Program-made: the position numbers and the translations under genes
Part shown: positions 25,285 through 37,588 of the stretch, piece after piece
How the letters are laid out: each line of letters starts with the position of its first letter
Position numbering within the stretch: position 1 is the first letter of the stretch
NCBI GenBank assembly: GCA_017979445.1
Contig: CM030708.1
Location: 29,607,613-29,671,612, forward strand
DNA length: 64,000 nucleotides
DNA from: Akebia trifoliata
Lineage: Eukaryota; Streptophyta; Magnoliopsida; Ranunculales; Lardizabalaceae
Direction of reading: 5' to 3'
The notes under the pieces: model-generated
Told to the model about the DNA's origin: nothing
Databases searched by the model: none
The model's input: only the letters and a program-made list of their open reading frames with translations

Positions 25285-25335
25285 AATAATAATAATAATA
25301 ATGATGATGATGATGATGATGATGATGACGATGAC
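25285..25335. repeat. (AAT)n(GAT)n microsatellite
   Basis: About six AAT units pass directly into about nine GAT/GAC units, so a compound trinucleotide repeat. Confidence 0.85.
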
Positions 25336-25841
25336 TGATGATTTAAACATTGGTAGATTAAAATCATGAGTAGCGACCGAGGAAGTTAGTTGAACATAAT
25401 ACCTTCAAATTCGGTGCTGATGAGTTGTTAAATTTGACCATCCAATTTATTTTGCCGAGCTTTTTTATTTTCAACATTAAATGCTAGTTGTTGGACCGAC
25501 TATGATATTCTTCTTACTTTTCCTTTAAGGAAAAGCTGGACTGACTTCATTAGACACTGCGTTCAACACTACCCTGACGTGACAGTGTATAAAGAATAAT
25601 TGATTTTTTTTTTTTTTAACTTTCGTCTGAAATAAATCTATGGTTATTAATAATTGCCACATCAGCACAGTGTTGAACACAGTGTTCAATATGGTCAATA
25701 TAGCGCGACGCCTTTTCTTTATTAGACAAAATAAATTAATTCCAAATTCATTGGTTGGGATACATAGAGAAAAAGAACTATGGTTATATTCACATGCCAT
25801 GTCAAGTAAGGGAAATTCAAGCTGATTTGTCACGGATCTTG

Positions 25842-25870
25842 TTAACGTGTGCCCTAAGGGCACACATTAA
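25842..25870. repeat. 29-bp palindrome, copy 1
   Basis: TTAACGTGTGCCC and GGGCACACATTAA are inverted around a TAA spacer, with 12 of 13 arm positions matching. The palindrome is followed by AGTGCAATAAATACACTTT, which also follows the second copy at 31739-31767. Probably the end of a transposon family. Confidence 0.6.
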
Positions 25871-27019
25871 AGTGCAATAAATACACTTTTGAAGTAAGCA
25901 TATGAGGGCACATTTTAATAAAAAAAACCATTTATCATTAGTCTTTTCTTTATCATTTGTTAATTTGAAGTACACCCATCATTTATCATAATCCGTCATC
26001 TCTAGTATTAGTATGACGAACCTTAGTAAAAATCGATATATGTATAAATCACGTGAAAAGTGTCAAGATATCCTTTTCATCATCTTGAACAGGAGAAAAA
26101 TTAAGATTGTTTCAATCGATATAGACAATCTTGAAACACGAGATTTGTATTTCATTATGTTCTTGACTAAAATCAAATATCTCGAACGAAAGATGCGGAG
26201 CCTATTTTTGTCACGTCCCGAAAAGCAACATGTGCTCCCCACTAAATAAAATCCAATTTGAGTATTGGTATTACTTGTATAAAAAATCGAGAAATATAAA
26301 GTGTCGAGCGTTAAAACACCGATCTAGGAACTTTCCGACCAAGGTCTTCTTTCGAGAAAAGAAACCTCGGACATAATACGATAAAGATTTAAGTCGGTCG
26401 ATATAAAATCAAAAAACTAAATCTTCACATTAAATACGATATCCATATACACTTATAAAAGCAGTACTAACGATGACGTCCTTTGATTCATCAACCTCCA
26501 AACAGTAAAATCAGAACAACTTGATAATTAATATACTAAGATACTTTGAATCAAATTCGAGTGCTTGTAGGCTACTCACTAATACACCTAGATGAGCCCA
26601 AGGGGTGATACTTGTCTCAGACTTGTAGCCATAAAACCTCCACTCAAAGTGGGGGAAATGATTGAGAAAAAATCTCAAAGAGTACAAAAATAGATTTGAA
26701 TTTGCTTTGCAACTCAATATTCATTAACTTATTCACTCTCATTCAAACATAGGCTTGTTTCTCTTTCGTCCTAATTTCTAACTTAATCTTTGAAAGACTT
26801 TTGGCAAATACCATGCCATGACACCATCTTTCTTCCTTCAACCTTCTTAAAAGAGGAGATACGCCACATCAACAACAATCGAGGAACAAGGTCTAAAGAT
26901 CAAGTAGTGGATAAGTATAATTGATCACAATTTGACCAAGCAGATCAAGGACTTCACACATCTCGAGGAGTGGGGTCCAAAAAACCCCCCACAAAAAATA
27001 TCAAGATGAAACAACATTT

Positions 27020-27292
27020 TAAACCATGTTGCATTGTTAGTGCCCACTCAATGGGTTCCTGAGATCTCTAAATCACAGATGAGAGAAAGTTGAAAAGTAC
27101 TAGATCAAGTAATCCTCAAAATTGGGAGACACGTACAAAACCCGTAATCCTTCAAGTTTGTATTGAGACAACACTAAATTCTAAGTCATGTTGCATCATT
27201 AATGTCTACTCAATGGGTTCTCAAGATTTCTAAATTACGTATAAGAGAAAGTTAAAATTTCCTCGATCAAATAATCCTCAAAATTGGGAGAC
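27020..27292. repeat. Tandem direct repeat, period about 162 bp
   Basis: The run CATGTTGCATTGTTAGTGCC, CTCAATGGGTTCCTGAGAT and AATCCTCAAAATTGGGAGAC occurs at about 27025 and again at about 27187 with roughly 85 percent match. No coding potential was seen. Confidence 0.65.
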
Positions 27293-29880
27293 AAACCTGC
27301 AATTCATCGAGTTGATCCTATGTATAATTTTGCTATAATTCCATAAAAACTTAAACTTTATATTAATTATCTTTCATTCTTATTTAGTTTCAATTTGTTG
27401 TAATGTGGCTTGTAACTATCATGTAACCAATGAACCTATAAAAGTGGCTGTGTACTAAATTGCGAACTTTCATTTGATGGACTAATGTTGATGTACTGTG
27501 ACAAGTAACCATCACTATGTAACCCAAAATAAATAAGAAAGGTATTAGGTTTCTCTTTAATGTTGGGTTATTAATGAGGGTGTATGTGAGAGGCATAGTT
27601 AAAGTTAAGGGCCATGTGAATTACATAAATGGGTGCGGAGATTAAGTTTAAAGGGCAAGGAAAGTAGCTGAACACCTAAACTTCATTCACCTCTTCTCAA
27701 TGTCAAAAAAGAGCTTTATGCATGGTTTTCAAACTCGGCTTCTCATCTTGATATCCACTAAGATCAAGTAGACTCATTTGAGTCAATCCCGATTGTTAAA
27801 ATATGTAATTCAATAGTCCATCGAGTTGGATGAAAAAAGTAGTCCAATTTTAATTTCTCTAACTTTGATGATCTCTAACTTAATATAGGATGATTAAATC
27901 AGTACTGATTCTATCAGAGTATTGAGGTTCTTTACTTTGAGAATTGTATACATTTACTTTCGTTTACTATTTATTTATATTTTTGTCAATTATCTGATTA
28001 TATCGCATGTTATTCTATCCTGTAACATGTTTGAAAAATTCAACACATTTGTTTATGCTAGGAATTTAATAAGGAAATGTGCTTGCCGTCCTTACGCACT
28101 CTAGAATATATTCAAGTATTAAATTAACAAGATGATCACATTTGAAAATTCTCTCGATCGAGTTTCGTGTGGTCAGGAGTTTGGGTTTTGCTTTGCTAAC
28201 CTTGCAGTCAAGGGGTCCATGAACCCTAGTCTATTAAAAATTCTTTTACATGTATACTTAAAATAATAAGTATTTTCTTCTATAAAATCAATTAATATAT
28301 AAAATATTTTTCTATAAATTCAGTCAAGATTTTTAAAATAATTGACAAGTCATTCACATTGATTTTTTCGCTTGATCCGTCCCCCACTACGACAAAAATG
28401 TTTGACCTAATCATCCCAATCTAGAACAAATTTTCGAGCTGTAGCTTTATGAACTTCACTATCATCAACTGCTTAGCAACAAACACCGTCATAACTTAAC
28501 CTAAATCAAGGAAGAAGAAGAAGAAGAAGAAATAGTTCATTAAATCACCAACCCTCACAAATTCTCCAATCTTGAACCTAACTTCACGGAGTTTTCAACT
28601 CTTTTTTTCGGCTATTAAATATCTAAATGGTACCCAAAAAAATTAAAAGCCATCACACATTGCCTCCAAAGTAGTCTCTTGCGCTATTATTTTAGCCTAA
28701 AGCATTAAATCTACAACCATCTGTGATATTTCGCTCTTGTGCAGTAGAGTTATCTTGAAATTAATAACAGATGTAAGGTACATTGCTACACTGATATTTT
28801 CAGGCACAATAAATGATGTACAAAAAGTATTTGAATATATATATATATATACTTTAATGTAATTAATGTATTTGCTGTTATCTAGGCATCAACTTGTTTA
28901 AACCAACTCATCGAATTAACTCGATAACTTGACCAAGTACACCTAAAACTTAAGATGCCAATGGACGGGTTTGGGCGAGGTTTGGCTAAGCCTAATATAA
29001 CTTGAAATCCAATCCGTTCCGTTTTGGGTCTGGAATCTAGTTTGATGTTTTGGATTCCGATAAGGTTTCGATGATCAGATATGGATCAACTATGTCTCGA
29101 TCCGATAATATGTTAAATTTTGTATTTAAAATCGGATTTGGCCAGATCCAATTGTTAATAGATCGGTTCTGGATCTTTTTTTTGTTATGAACTAGATTGA
29201 TGGATGTTGAATCCCAAAACCTCATTTCATATGTCAGAAAAATTTAAATTCTCATAAAATCAATAATATTTAATACAAAAAAATATCGAGCCAAGTCTTC
29301 AAGAATCCAAAACTTGCTAGGCTGCCTTGAAGATTGAGTAGTTTCCCTTGCACTTAATCGAATTCGAAATGTGACAAAAATATAGAGGTGTAAAATAAAT
29401 ACAAAATGCCATGTGTAATGTTGTGATGAGGGTTCTATCAAAATTTTGAAGCGGACTGCCCGCTTCTAAGTCGGATTCTACTTGCAGATGTGCTAGGACA
29501 TTATATGTCATTTATTTGCTAGGGACCAGTACAGATTGTGTAGAAATCACTAGACAGATTAAATGGTTCAACATCTAAATTTGTTATGAGGACGACAAGT
29601 GATCTGTTTGTGGGTCGTCGCCCTTGCATCCGTCACTCTTGCCTTACATGGCACAACAGATGATTTGTTGCAGGTCTTCTCTTCCATCCTTCAATCCTAC
29701 ATTACACGAGTTGTGGGACACCATATATGTCAAGGAACTCCATATCGGTCATCGACCAAGATTTCAGTGGAAATACATTCATGTGGTCCAGTCCTATGTT
29801 ACCTGCAGGGGTGGATCCAAGATTTTTTTTAACAATGATTGGCCGGTAATCTTGGTTTCTTTCTATTCCAATGTTGGGCT

Positions 29881-30101
29881 CAGGGGCGGAGCCAGGATTT
29901 TGCCCATGTGCGAGCAACCAAGACTATAAATTTTGTGTGGGGACAATTAAGAGTGAAAAAAAATAGTTGTGGGGGCAACTAAGATTGAAAAAAAAAAAAA
30001 TTGTTTTTATCTATCGCTAAAATCTGTCACAATAGCTCACTAATTCAGAGACTTCGAAAATTCTTGTTAGGGCAAGTGCCCCCACTCTAAATCTGCCTCT
30101 G
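29881..30101. mobile_element. hAT-like non-autonomous element with perfect 8-bp duplication
   Basis: It begins CAGGGGCGGAGCCAGGATTT and ends AAATCTGCCTCTG. GTTGGGCT occurs exactly on both sides (29873-29880 and 30102-30109). The 221-bp body has the GGGCAAGTGCCCCCACTC motif found also at 40850-40880 and, in variant form, in 15194-15431. It is non-coding and recently enough inserted to keep its duplication. Confidence 0.8.
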
Positions 30102-31547
30102 GTTGGGCTCATTACTACAAACGATGATTTTTCGTTTTCAAACAAAAATTATAAAATGTTAAGTCACCACCATGAATATAATATTAAGTTGTCCAAGAAA
30201 GAGAAAGTGATGGCTCGACAACACACCAAATTGTAAAATTCATTGATGACAATCCAAATAACAAAATTTATCATTGTTCCAAGTCGTATTAATAATTAAA
30301 TTAAAGGGCATGTTTATACATCAAAATAAGACCCCTTTTATAAACACAAGATAGTTATATGGTACGAGCTCAAAACAAACTTTTTTTTTTCCTGTAAGTC
30401 AAAATTACTCTTTGTTCAAAAGTTCAGTGAGGCTTATAGCCCCCACTCACCCTTTGTGACTCAATCCTTCTATTAGGGGTGCCGCTCCTGCTCTCAATAC
30501 GTATTGATCCACCATTTGATCTAGTAAGATCAAATTGGATAGCATGGGTCCAATCAACAAGAAAGATGGGTTTGAATAACAACTTTTGATTCTTAGGTCA
30601 ATTCATTATTTTCAAGTTTGACTATCCCCAATAGAGTCACCACTACAACAAAACAAAACAAAAATGAAAAAAGGGTTCATAAAACATGATTCTTAAAGTG
30701 CTAGAAAACCTGAAAAAAGGGTGAAGAAAACAAAAATGTAAGGAAGTAATGATAAAATAAGGAGCTTTCATGGGCTGTCCATGGGCCGAGATGTAAATGG
30801 CCCGGTGCTAATCGACTCTCAAAATCCTAGCCCAAGGTCGGCACGTTTAATGGTTGGATTGGGCCAATTGAAAAAATTGCCTATGTCCAAGCCGAGTCCG
30901 ACTTTGAAGTGGCCAGCCCGCTTCAAATTTTCAAAGAAACCCTCTTCATTATAAGACATGTGGAATTTTATATTTATTTCACGCCCTTACATTTCTACCA
31001 AAATTTTAAATACATCCTTTGAAATGCCACGTGGAATCGAATGGAGAGGGTTCCTTCAAAATTTTGAACTTCAAAGCTTTTTAGGTCCAAGCCCGATCCA
31101 GTCCACATGTATTTGGGCCCAGTTATGGGCTAAGACCATCATAAAATTTCTATTACATATTATAAAATTAGCAAATAATATATTATATTACAAATAAAAT
31201 TATAACTTAAGTTATTGAGCTGGGTCAGGCCACCCAGGTTCCGAACCTGGGTTTAAACAATAGTAATCGGGCCTTATAACAATACCAATCATGTCCACGG
31301 TGGGATGACCCACCCAACTTGGTATCTTTTCAAGCTGACTCAACTTAATTGACAAGTTGACTCAACGAGTCAGTTATATATATGACAAGGGCTCCATTTT
31401 TGGTCTGGTTCATTTCTTTGGTTCTAACCAAGTTCATCGATCCTACATTTTCTTGACATAGAACCAAATCACCACTTATTCCAAACCAAACCAAATCGAC
31501 CTAAAGCTATTGGTTTGATTCAATTCTCGATTTGAACTGAACTAAGT

Positions 31548-31710
31548 GATTTATCCTTACTTACGGAGTATGTGTGGTTTGTAGGATATTGCATGTACTT
31601 AGGGGATTTGGGTGAGACATGGTGCCCTAAGAGGGTTGCCTCGCACCTTTACCCTTGCTAGTTGCTTGGGTCAAAAAAACCTGTCATTAAAAAAGAAAAG
31701 AAAAATTAGA
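31548..31710 (+). mobile_element. SINE (family S3), 5'-truncated copy
   Basis: The segment matches the 3' two thirds of the copy at 22722-22946 (ACTTACGGAGTATGTGTGGT, GGGGATTTGGGTGAGACATG) and ends in an A-rich tail at about 31690. The Pol III promoter half is missing, as in 5'-truncated retroposition. Confidence 0.55.
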
Positions 31711-31738
31711 AATCGCACCCCTAATTAAAATCGGGTTG

Positions 31739-31767
31739 TTAAGGTGTGCCCTTAGGGTACACGTTAA
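31739..31767. repeat. 29-bp palindrome, copy 2
   Basis: TTAAGGTGTGCCC and GGGTACACGTTAA are imperfect inverted arms. The sequence and its right flank match the copy at 25842-25870. It is 420 bases upstream of the DUF716 gene. Confidence 0.55.
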
Positions 31768-32050
31768 AGTGCAATAAATACACTTTGAAATTTAGAATTT
31801 ATATAAAAAATGTCGTTAAAAAGGTTTATTACCAAGATACCCTCATATGCGTGATACCCTTAAAATATGGTGTTTATTTATAACTTAATGGTGTGGTAAT
31901 ATCATAGCCCATTTAATATGAAAACAAGAAAAATTAACAGGACATGTTTTTCCTCTTCAACCCTCTCCTTGACTCCTTCTCTTTCTCTCTCTCTCTCAAA
32001 CAAAAACAATCAAACATCTCTGCAAGATTGATTCATTAACAATCAAAAAG

Positions 32051-32138
32051 GTAAAGTTTCAATTAATGTTCTTTGTTGCAAATTTGATTCAATTTTAGAT
32101 TAGAAATCAAATTCTTTAATCTTTCTGTTACATAACAG
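32051..32138 (+). other. Probable 5' UTR intron of DUF716 gene
   Basis: A GTAAAG donor at 32051 and a T-rich tract ending CATAACAG at 32138 would make an 88-bp intron. It lies between a CT-rich leader (about 31975-32000) and the start codon at 32162. Size and signals are normal for a plant leader intron. No transcript evidence is available. Confidence 0.5.
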
Positions 32139-32161
32139 TAGAAAAAACAAACAAAACAAAA

Positions 32162-33028
32162 ATGGGATCACTAGCAACACATTTCTCTGCATTTGTCTTT
32201 CTATTTCCAATAGGAATCCGTCGTCTTCTCTGTTGTTTCTCTCTCTACCTCAAAAACCCATCTCACTACAGATCAAAAAATTGGTATTTATCAGACCCAA
32301 GATGGAAAACTCTTGATTTATACATCCTCTTAATTGCCCTCCCCATTGCTTCATTTTCTGAATTTTTCTTGTTTTTGACATTCTCCGATCACCCGGCGTA
32401 CCGATTCTCTTTCTTTCATCAATCAACAGTCGTATTACTCTTCTGGGTCCTCCTTATTTTGATAATTCTTCGAGAAAATTCTGATCCATTTCTCATTAAT
32501 GAGAGTTTGATATTTGTATTTGCCGGCATTGCATTTCTAGTAGAATTTTCAATGATGGGTAAAAGTATTATCGGGCCAGCCAGTCGTGTTTACGAATTGT
32601 TAGGCGGGTTGATGCTTGTATGTGCCTCGTCTTGTTTTTATTTGTCGATCAACCCGAATGCATTTTTCGCTGAGGTGGCACTCTCTTCGGGTCTTGTCTT
32701 TAAGGGGACATGGATGTTGCAAGCAGGGTTGTCGTTGTACTCGGACACGTTCTCGTTGAAGGGGTGTTACAAGATTTTATCTGCACCAACGCCCGAGAAA
32801 AATGATGTCCAATGTGATCTTGAAGAGGATGGTTTGAGGGGTGTGGCTTTGATTAATCTCTTGTTTGTTGGACATGCTATTGGAGTATTGGTTATGATTT
32901 TTACGTTATTTGGGGCTTTGTCTTGTAATCGGAATTGGAGATGCAGTGAAGGGAGTGGTTCGTTAATGGCAGACATTGGATCAGAGAGTTTGCTGATGCA
33001 CCCCATTACTGAGCTTGAGATGGATTGA
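32162..33028 (+). CDS. DUF716 (TMEM45-like) membrane protein
   Basis: A single exon encodes 288 aa with about seven hydrophobic spans at residues 4-23, 51-73, 86-104, 112-131, 144-162, 171-193 and 228-254. This is the usual pattern and length of plant DUF716/TMEM45-related proteins. Motifs include GRRL-like GIRRLL after the first span, the FSEFFLF segment in span 2, GKSIIGPASRVYELLG, and WMLQAGLSLY. The hydrophilic part at 204-226 is acidic, and the C-terminus is short and polar. Plant members have been linked to virus response, but the biochemical role is unknown. AAAATGG at 32160-32166 is a good start context, and no longer in-frame start exists. No introns interrupt the coding part. Confidence 0.88.
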   Translation: MGSLATHFSAFVFLFPIGIRRLLCCFSLYLKNPSHYRSKNWYLSDPRWKTLDLYILLIALPIASFSEFFLFLTFSDHPAYRFSFFHQSTVVLLFWVLLILIILRENSDPFLINESLIFVFAGIAFLVEFSMMGKSIIGPASRVYELLGGLMLVCASSCFYLSINPNAFFAEVALSSGLVFKGTWMLQAGLSLYSDTFSLKGCYKILSAPTPEKNDVQCDLEEDGLRGVALINLLFVGHAIGVLVMIFTLFGALSCNRNWRCSEGSGSLMADIGSESLLMHPITELEMD

Positions 33029-33479
33029 TGTTGTTGCGGTGTCTTCTTTTTTTCTTGTATTACCATTTACCGCGCAAAAAACAAGCTTGGGTTGGTTGCG
33101 CTCTATAGGTAGGCGGTTTTAACTTCTCTTCAGTTAGTTGGTGATGACAAAGAATTTTTGTTCCCTTTTGATTTTCGATTATTGATTTGAATGTGATTGT
33201 AAATTATTTAATGAAATAATGATACTCTCAACAGAAAGAATTTGATGGACTAATTAAAGTTGACCAATTATGATCTTAGTAATTCATGCACATAAGCTCT
33301 ATAATTATTGTTCATATAGAATGTTGAGAAATGTTGCTCGTTATCTACTATAAGCTTTTATTGGTTGCTACATCTTCTTATTTTTCGTATTTTTTCTCTT
33401 TTGATCAATACTACTATTGTTTTATATATTGTTGTTTGCATTGTAGAAACTCTTCCTAGTCCTTCAATTAAAAGAACAA

Positions 33480-35460
33480 AAGATAAAAATTAGAAATGAA
33501 CACATTTGTGAAAAGGTACGACAAACCCCAAAGAAGAGAATTCTTTGGATCACCAACCCTTAATCAAGTGGGACAGAATATTGGGCACTACCCATAGACT
33601 CCAAATAAAGAAAGAAAGATTTACCAAACTTCATAAGAGAAAGGGCAATGAACGAGAAGATGGGCCACAGATTTCTCGCACACTTAGCATAGAACGCACC
33701 CATTCAGAGTCTGGATTCCTTTGTTTTTCATGTGCGAATGCCCATTCACATTAGAAAAATCAATTTTTGTAAGAATGGGCTTGTTCCCTACTAATTTGAG
33801 AGGAAATGAACAGCCAACTATTAAAAAAACCCACTAAAAATCCATTTTCATATCTGTCAATGGACTCTGGAAATCTCTCTCTACATTGGATAAACATTGG
33901 AACAAAGAGATGACTTCGATTTCCCAATAAGTAGCATTCCTTTTAAGATGCAAGTTCTAGGAAACATTGTCCCCCTCCATACTACAGCAATCACACAAGA
34001 CGAGCATTCCTTCTAGTAAAATGGAAGTCAAGGGAAAGGCAACACAAAAAGGTGTGTACGGTTGCTCCAGTTTTCATCCCAAACCCCTATATTTAGCAGC
34101 AATCACTTCCCTCAATAGATTGCCTTTCTACGGCACATTCCATAATCCGTTCACAAATAGGTCATGTTCATGTCGTCAAAGTGTCTAAAGCAAAGAGCAC
34201 CTGTCTTCTTCACCATGAAAATTTTGTTCCATCCCACAAGATGAAACTGTGCCACCCCACAAAAAAATCACGGACCACTTTATCCATCCTACTGGCCACA
34301 CATATGGATAGATGAAGAGAAGAATATAATAACTATGGCAAGTTGGAGAGAATGCTTCTAATGAGAGTATTTTCCCCCTTTGGATAATTATAATTGCTTC
34401 CAAGTGGCCACTTTGTTAGAAAGCCTTTCCACGACTGGACTTGCGCGTGTGCGCACACACACACACAAGCTCTTGTAAAATCTCACTTCTCTGTCGTGGT
34501 TTTCATCGATAATTCCATCAGTCCATCCTCTCAAACGTGATAGGTCATTAGCTCTTCTCCTATCCTTCGCAATACATGGAAGAATCTGGTGTTCTTATCT
34601 CCTTTTTCAATCATTTGATCTTGAATGCTTGTTTCCAACGGTCTTCTTCAGTTTCATCCACTTCTGCAACTCTGCTTTGGCTTCCACCCTTCTTCTACTC
34701 TTTTCCCTCAATAGTAAGCGATCCCTCTTTTTGTTTTCATTTTTTTTATCAATGTTTTTTTTTTTTAAATTTTCTCCTTGATCATCTATATCTCTTAATT
34801 TATTCTGCCAAATGACTCTTTATTCCATACTCCGATTTTTGTTGATGACTTTTTGAGTTTCTTTCGAATGTCGTAATTGGGCCTACCACTGAAAACAGAG
34901 GACTTCCACCATTCCCCAATTTTGTTTGAAAGGGTAGGATCATAAAACACATCAAGTCAAACTTGAAGGGGGAGGGTACTTGCGGCTGTTAATACCACTA
35001 CATTCGAGTGATAGATGTACATAGTAACGACATTGTCTTAGGACGGGCTTTCCAATTTCTTTTGATTATTGGACAAAGTAAAGTGTGCCCCATTCCAGTT
35101 TGAGTCCCTCATGCATGCTAACTAAGTTTTTGGAGTCCCTCATGTTTCAGGTGATCCTTTTACTCCCCATTCTTTTCACACAAAAATTCTAATCACGTTA
35201 GTCTCCACCCAAGCTTCAAAGGTCCCAGATGTTCATATAAGAGAGTCTTCAACCAAAACCTTCTCCTTATTTTTAACCATTAAGATACTAGCAGAGGTTC
35301 CAAAACAAGGAAGAGCAACATCTCTTTGCCCCAAATATCTCCTGAAACCTCTCCTTTACAGCTTCTTGAAGATTTAGAAAATCGCCCTTCCATTAGTTAT
35401 ACATTTCCCACTGAACTGTCAATCCGATCTACATAAACCCCTCATATTTCAATATATTCT
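33480..35460 (-). pseudogene. Decayed L1-type LINE ORF2
   Basis: Three landmarks of a plant L1 ORF2 lie in the right order on the minus strand. The start of the endonuclease reads NMRGLCRSD (35422-35448). The reverse-transcriptase thumb reads TLIRSILSNLP (about 34336-34368), then RMDKVVRDFF (34261-34290) and FILWDGTKFSW. The C-terminal zinc-finger domain reads CVLC (33687-33698), then HLLVHC (33645-33662) and EVW. Stop codons interrupt each part, for example directly after TLIRSILSNLP. The distance from endonuclease start to thumb is about 1.1 kb, much less than in an intact element, so there is an internal deletion. It is inactive. Confidence 0.7.
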
Positions 35461-36424
35461 TCTAACTTCCGTGATTGACATCGTCTTCCTTGCTATCTTC
35501 AACAAGCTCCTCGATTATTTGATGGTCAGTCTGTAGGCTTACTTTGTACTATTTTTTAACCTCCCTATGGTTTCTCTCAGTTGCAAATTGCAATAATCCT
35601 TTGCTTTTCCTTTTTTTTGTATGGTTTCCTCTCTTGTAGGAATTCTCAATATTTGGGAAGGGTTTCTTCTTTCTTGATCTCCTTGTATTCTTTGTTTCTT
35701 TGATGAATTTCCACTTATCCAAATAAAAAATCGAGCCGCATAAGTGAAAACATCTCATCCGTAATGTATATCAGAATCAAAAGTGAAATGAGTTCTTTCA
35801 TGTCTTAAGTAGTGTAAGATCTAAGTGGTTTAAGTATCCATAAGACTGAAATAAATGTTTTTTTTTTTGTTTTTTGGTTGAGCTCTGGGTACCATGTTCA
35901 ACTTTAATAGTTTGTCCTTTTAAAATGGAAATTCAGAACTATTGTTGTGTTACTCTCTCTGATTGCTGTTAATCAAACAAGTAACAAATCTGTTTAGATA
36001 AAGTTTATTAATTCTCGTCGAACTTTTTTTTTTTTTTTTGGACCTGAAAAAGTTCTCTTTGAGCCATGGTAATGTCATTATATGTTATTCTATATCCTTC
36101 ATGAATTACTGAAGCCCACAGTCATCGATAACTTAGAGATGATAGACCAGTAAGGAATTTAGACCATTAGCAGACTTTTAGAGAAGACTTTCGAGATCGG
36201 ACAAGTTTAGTAAAAATTTAAAGTTCCCAAAATACCCTTTCTGACCTATTTTAGCTTGAGATTTCCAACGGCTGCTGCACTATATTCTGACAATTTGAGA
36301 CAATGAACGATATACTCATCATTTTGACGATTTAATCTTCTACGGTGAAGCACGGTGTCTTGTTCTTTGAAAAGGTAAGTTATTTGTTAAAGATCACTCC
36401 ATGATCTTAACGAACATGCGACTT

Positions 36425-36720
36425 TTGATCTGGGTATTTGTTAGCAATTTGTATATACACTTTTTAGGTTTCCTGCGAAGGTCTATCAAGTGACAAAATT
36501 GTTGCTCTTGCAAAGTGGCAAATTCACCGCTTTGAAAAGTGAGAAATCCATGTATCTACATTTTAGGTATGATCTGAAATAGCACGATATTTGGATCTAG
36601 ATATCCTTTTGACTAGTAGGATATATGCTTTTTAGGTATCTCGCGAAGATCTATCAAGTGAAAATTTTGTTTCTTTTGCAAAGTGGCGAATTCACTGGTT
36701 CTGAAAAATTACCAATCCGC
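36425..36720. repeat. Tandem direct repeat, period about 168 bp
   Basis: TTTTTAGGTTTCCTGCGAAG, TCTATCAAGTGA and GCAAAGTGGCAAATTCACC occur at about 36461 and again from about 36629 with moderate divergence. Non-coding. Confidence 0.6.
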
Positions 36721-37588
36721 CACCCAAAATGCATGTAAAATAATAGTCAAATGGACGTCAGAGTCAAAGTTATGATCTGATTAATATCAGTGTCGAATTT
36801 TTTCACTTTTAACTGATAAATCTATGAATTCGGCATTGTTAGATAAAAAATAGCAAATTTGCCTCTTTTAGACAAAATAAGTAGTAAATGCATCACTTGG
36901 CATTGACGAAAAAGCATCTAATTTTCTGCTTTAAGAAGCAGATATGTGATTTCCTTGTGGTTTGACGACATGTCTGAGATGAAGTGGCCTACAAGACGAT
37001 GATATAAGTAGGAAATTTGATTGGAATGTCAACCTAGTCGAGTAGATAATTCATGAGTCAACTCAGACAAATGAAAATGAAAATATATTAAATTTATAAA
37101 TATTTAATGTTATAATATAAATAAAATATTTGTTTTTTTTTTCTTCTCCTAAAAAATATTATATAGCCAATATAACTCAGTCAAGTTTCTGATCTGACTT
37201 GATGTATTTAAACCATTTTTTACACAATCAACGCTACTCATCCATTGTCTTCTTGTTGTTCTACTAATAATCTTTATCAACCATTTCTCTAAATCAGAAT
37301 ATAAGCAGGAAAGAAACAAAAATTCAAACATCCAATCTAAACAATTTCAGAAATTCAATTACAAACAACTATAAGTTTTCAAACAACCATTAAAACCACA
37401 TAAATCTTCTCAAACACATTCAAAAGAGCATCAATGAATTGTAAACACACACACATACAATACTTCCAAAACTATTTTCACCCACACCTCCCTATATTTT
37501 CTGGTTGTGTTTGTTATACCTTTATAAGAAGAGCTTGACCTTGAATCCATTGCCTATTCTTTATGACTCCATTATCTTCCCACAGTAC

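Larger units (their letters stand above)
21274..32161. other. 10.9-kb repeat-rich intergenic region
   Basis: No coding gene is supported between the GDSL promoter and the DUF716 gene. Recognisable contents are listed separately: hAT-like elements, SINE-like copies, inverted-repeat elements and a tandem duplication. The stretches 25950-27000 and 27300-28950 are AT-rich and I see nothing further I can name in them. Confidence 0.6.
33029..37588. other. Intergenic region with LINE relic and tandem duplication
   Basis: It holds the 3' flank of the DUF716 gene, a decayed L1-type LINE (33480-35460), a tandem repeat (36425-36720) and the 3' flank of the acidic protein gene. Between 35500 and 36400, and between 36800 and 37500, nothing further is recognisable. 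Confidence 0.6.

Noticed and set aside
25525..25863. 112-codon minus-strand frame
   Set aside because: It spans an inverted GTGTTCAACAC-type repeat and a T-run and shows no domain or splice partner.
30780..31290. Possible hAT-like element rich in GGGCC motifs
   Set aside because: No paired termini or target duplication could be located.
32767..33066. Antisense frame over the DUF716 gene
   Set aside because: Mirror of a long single exon, with no independent support.
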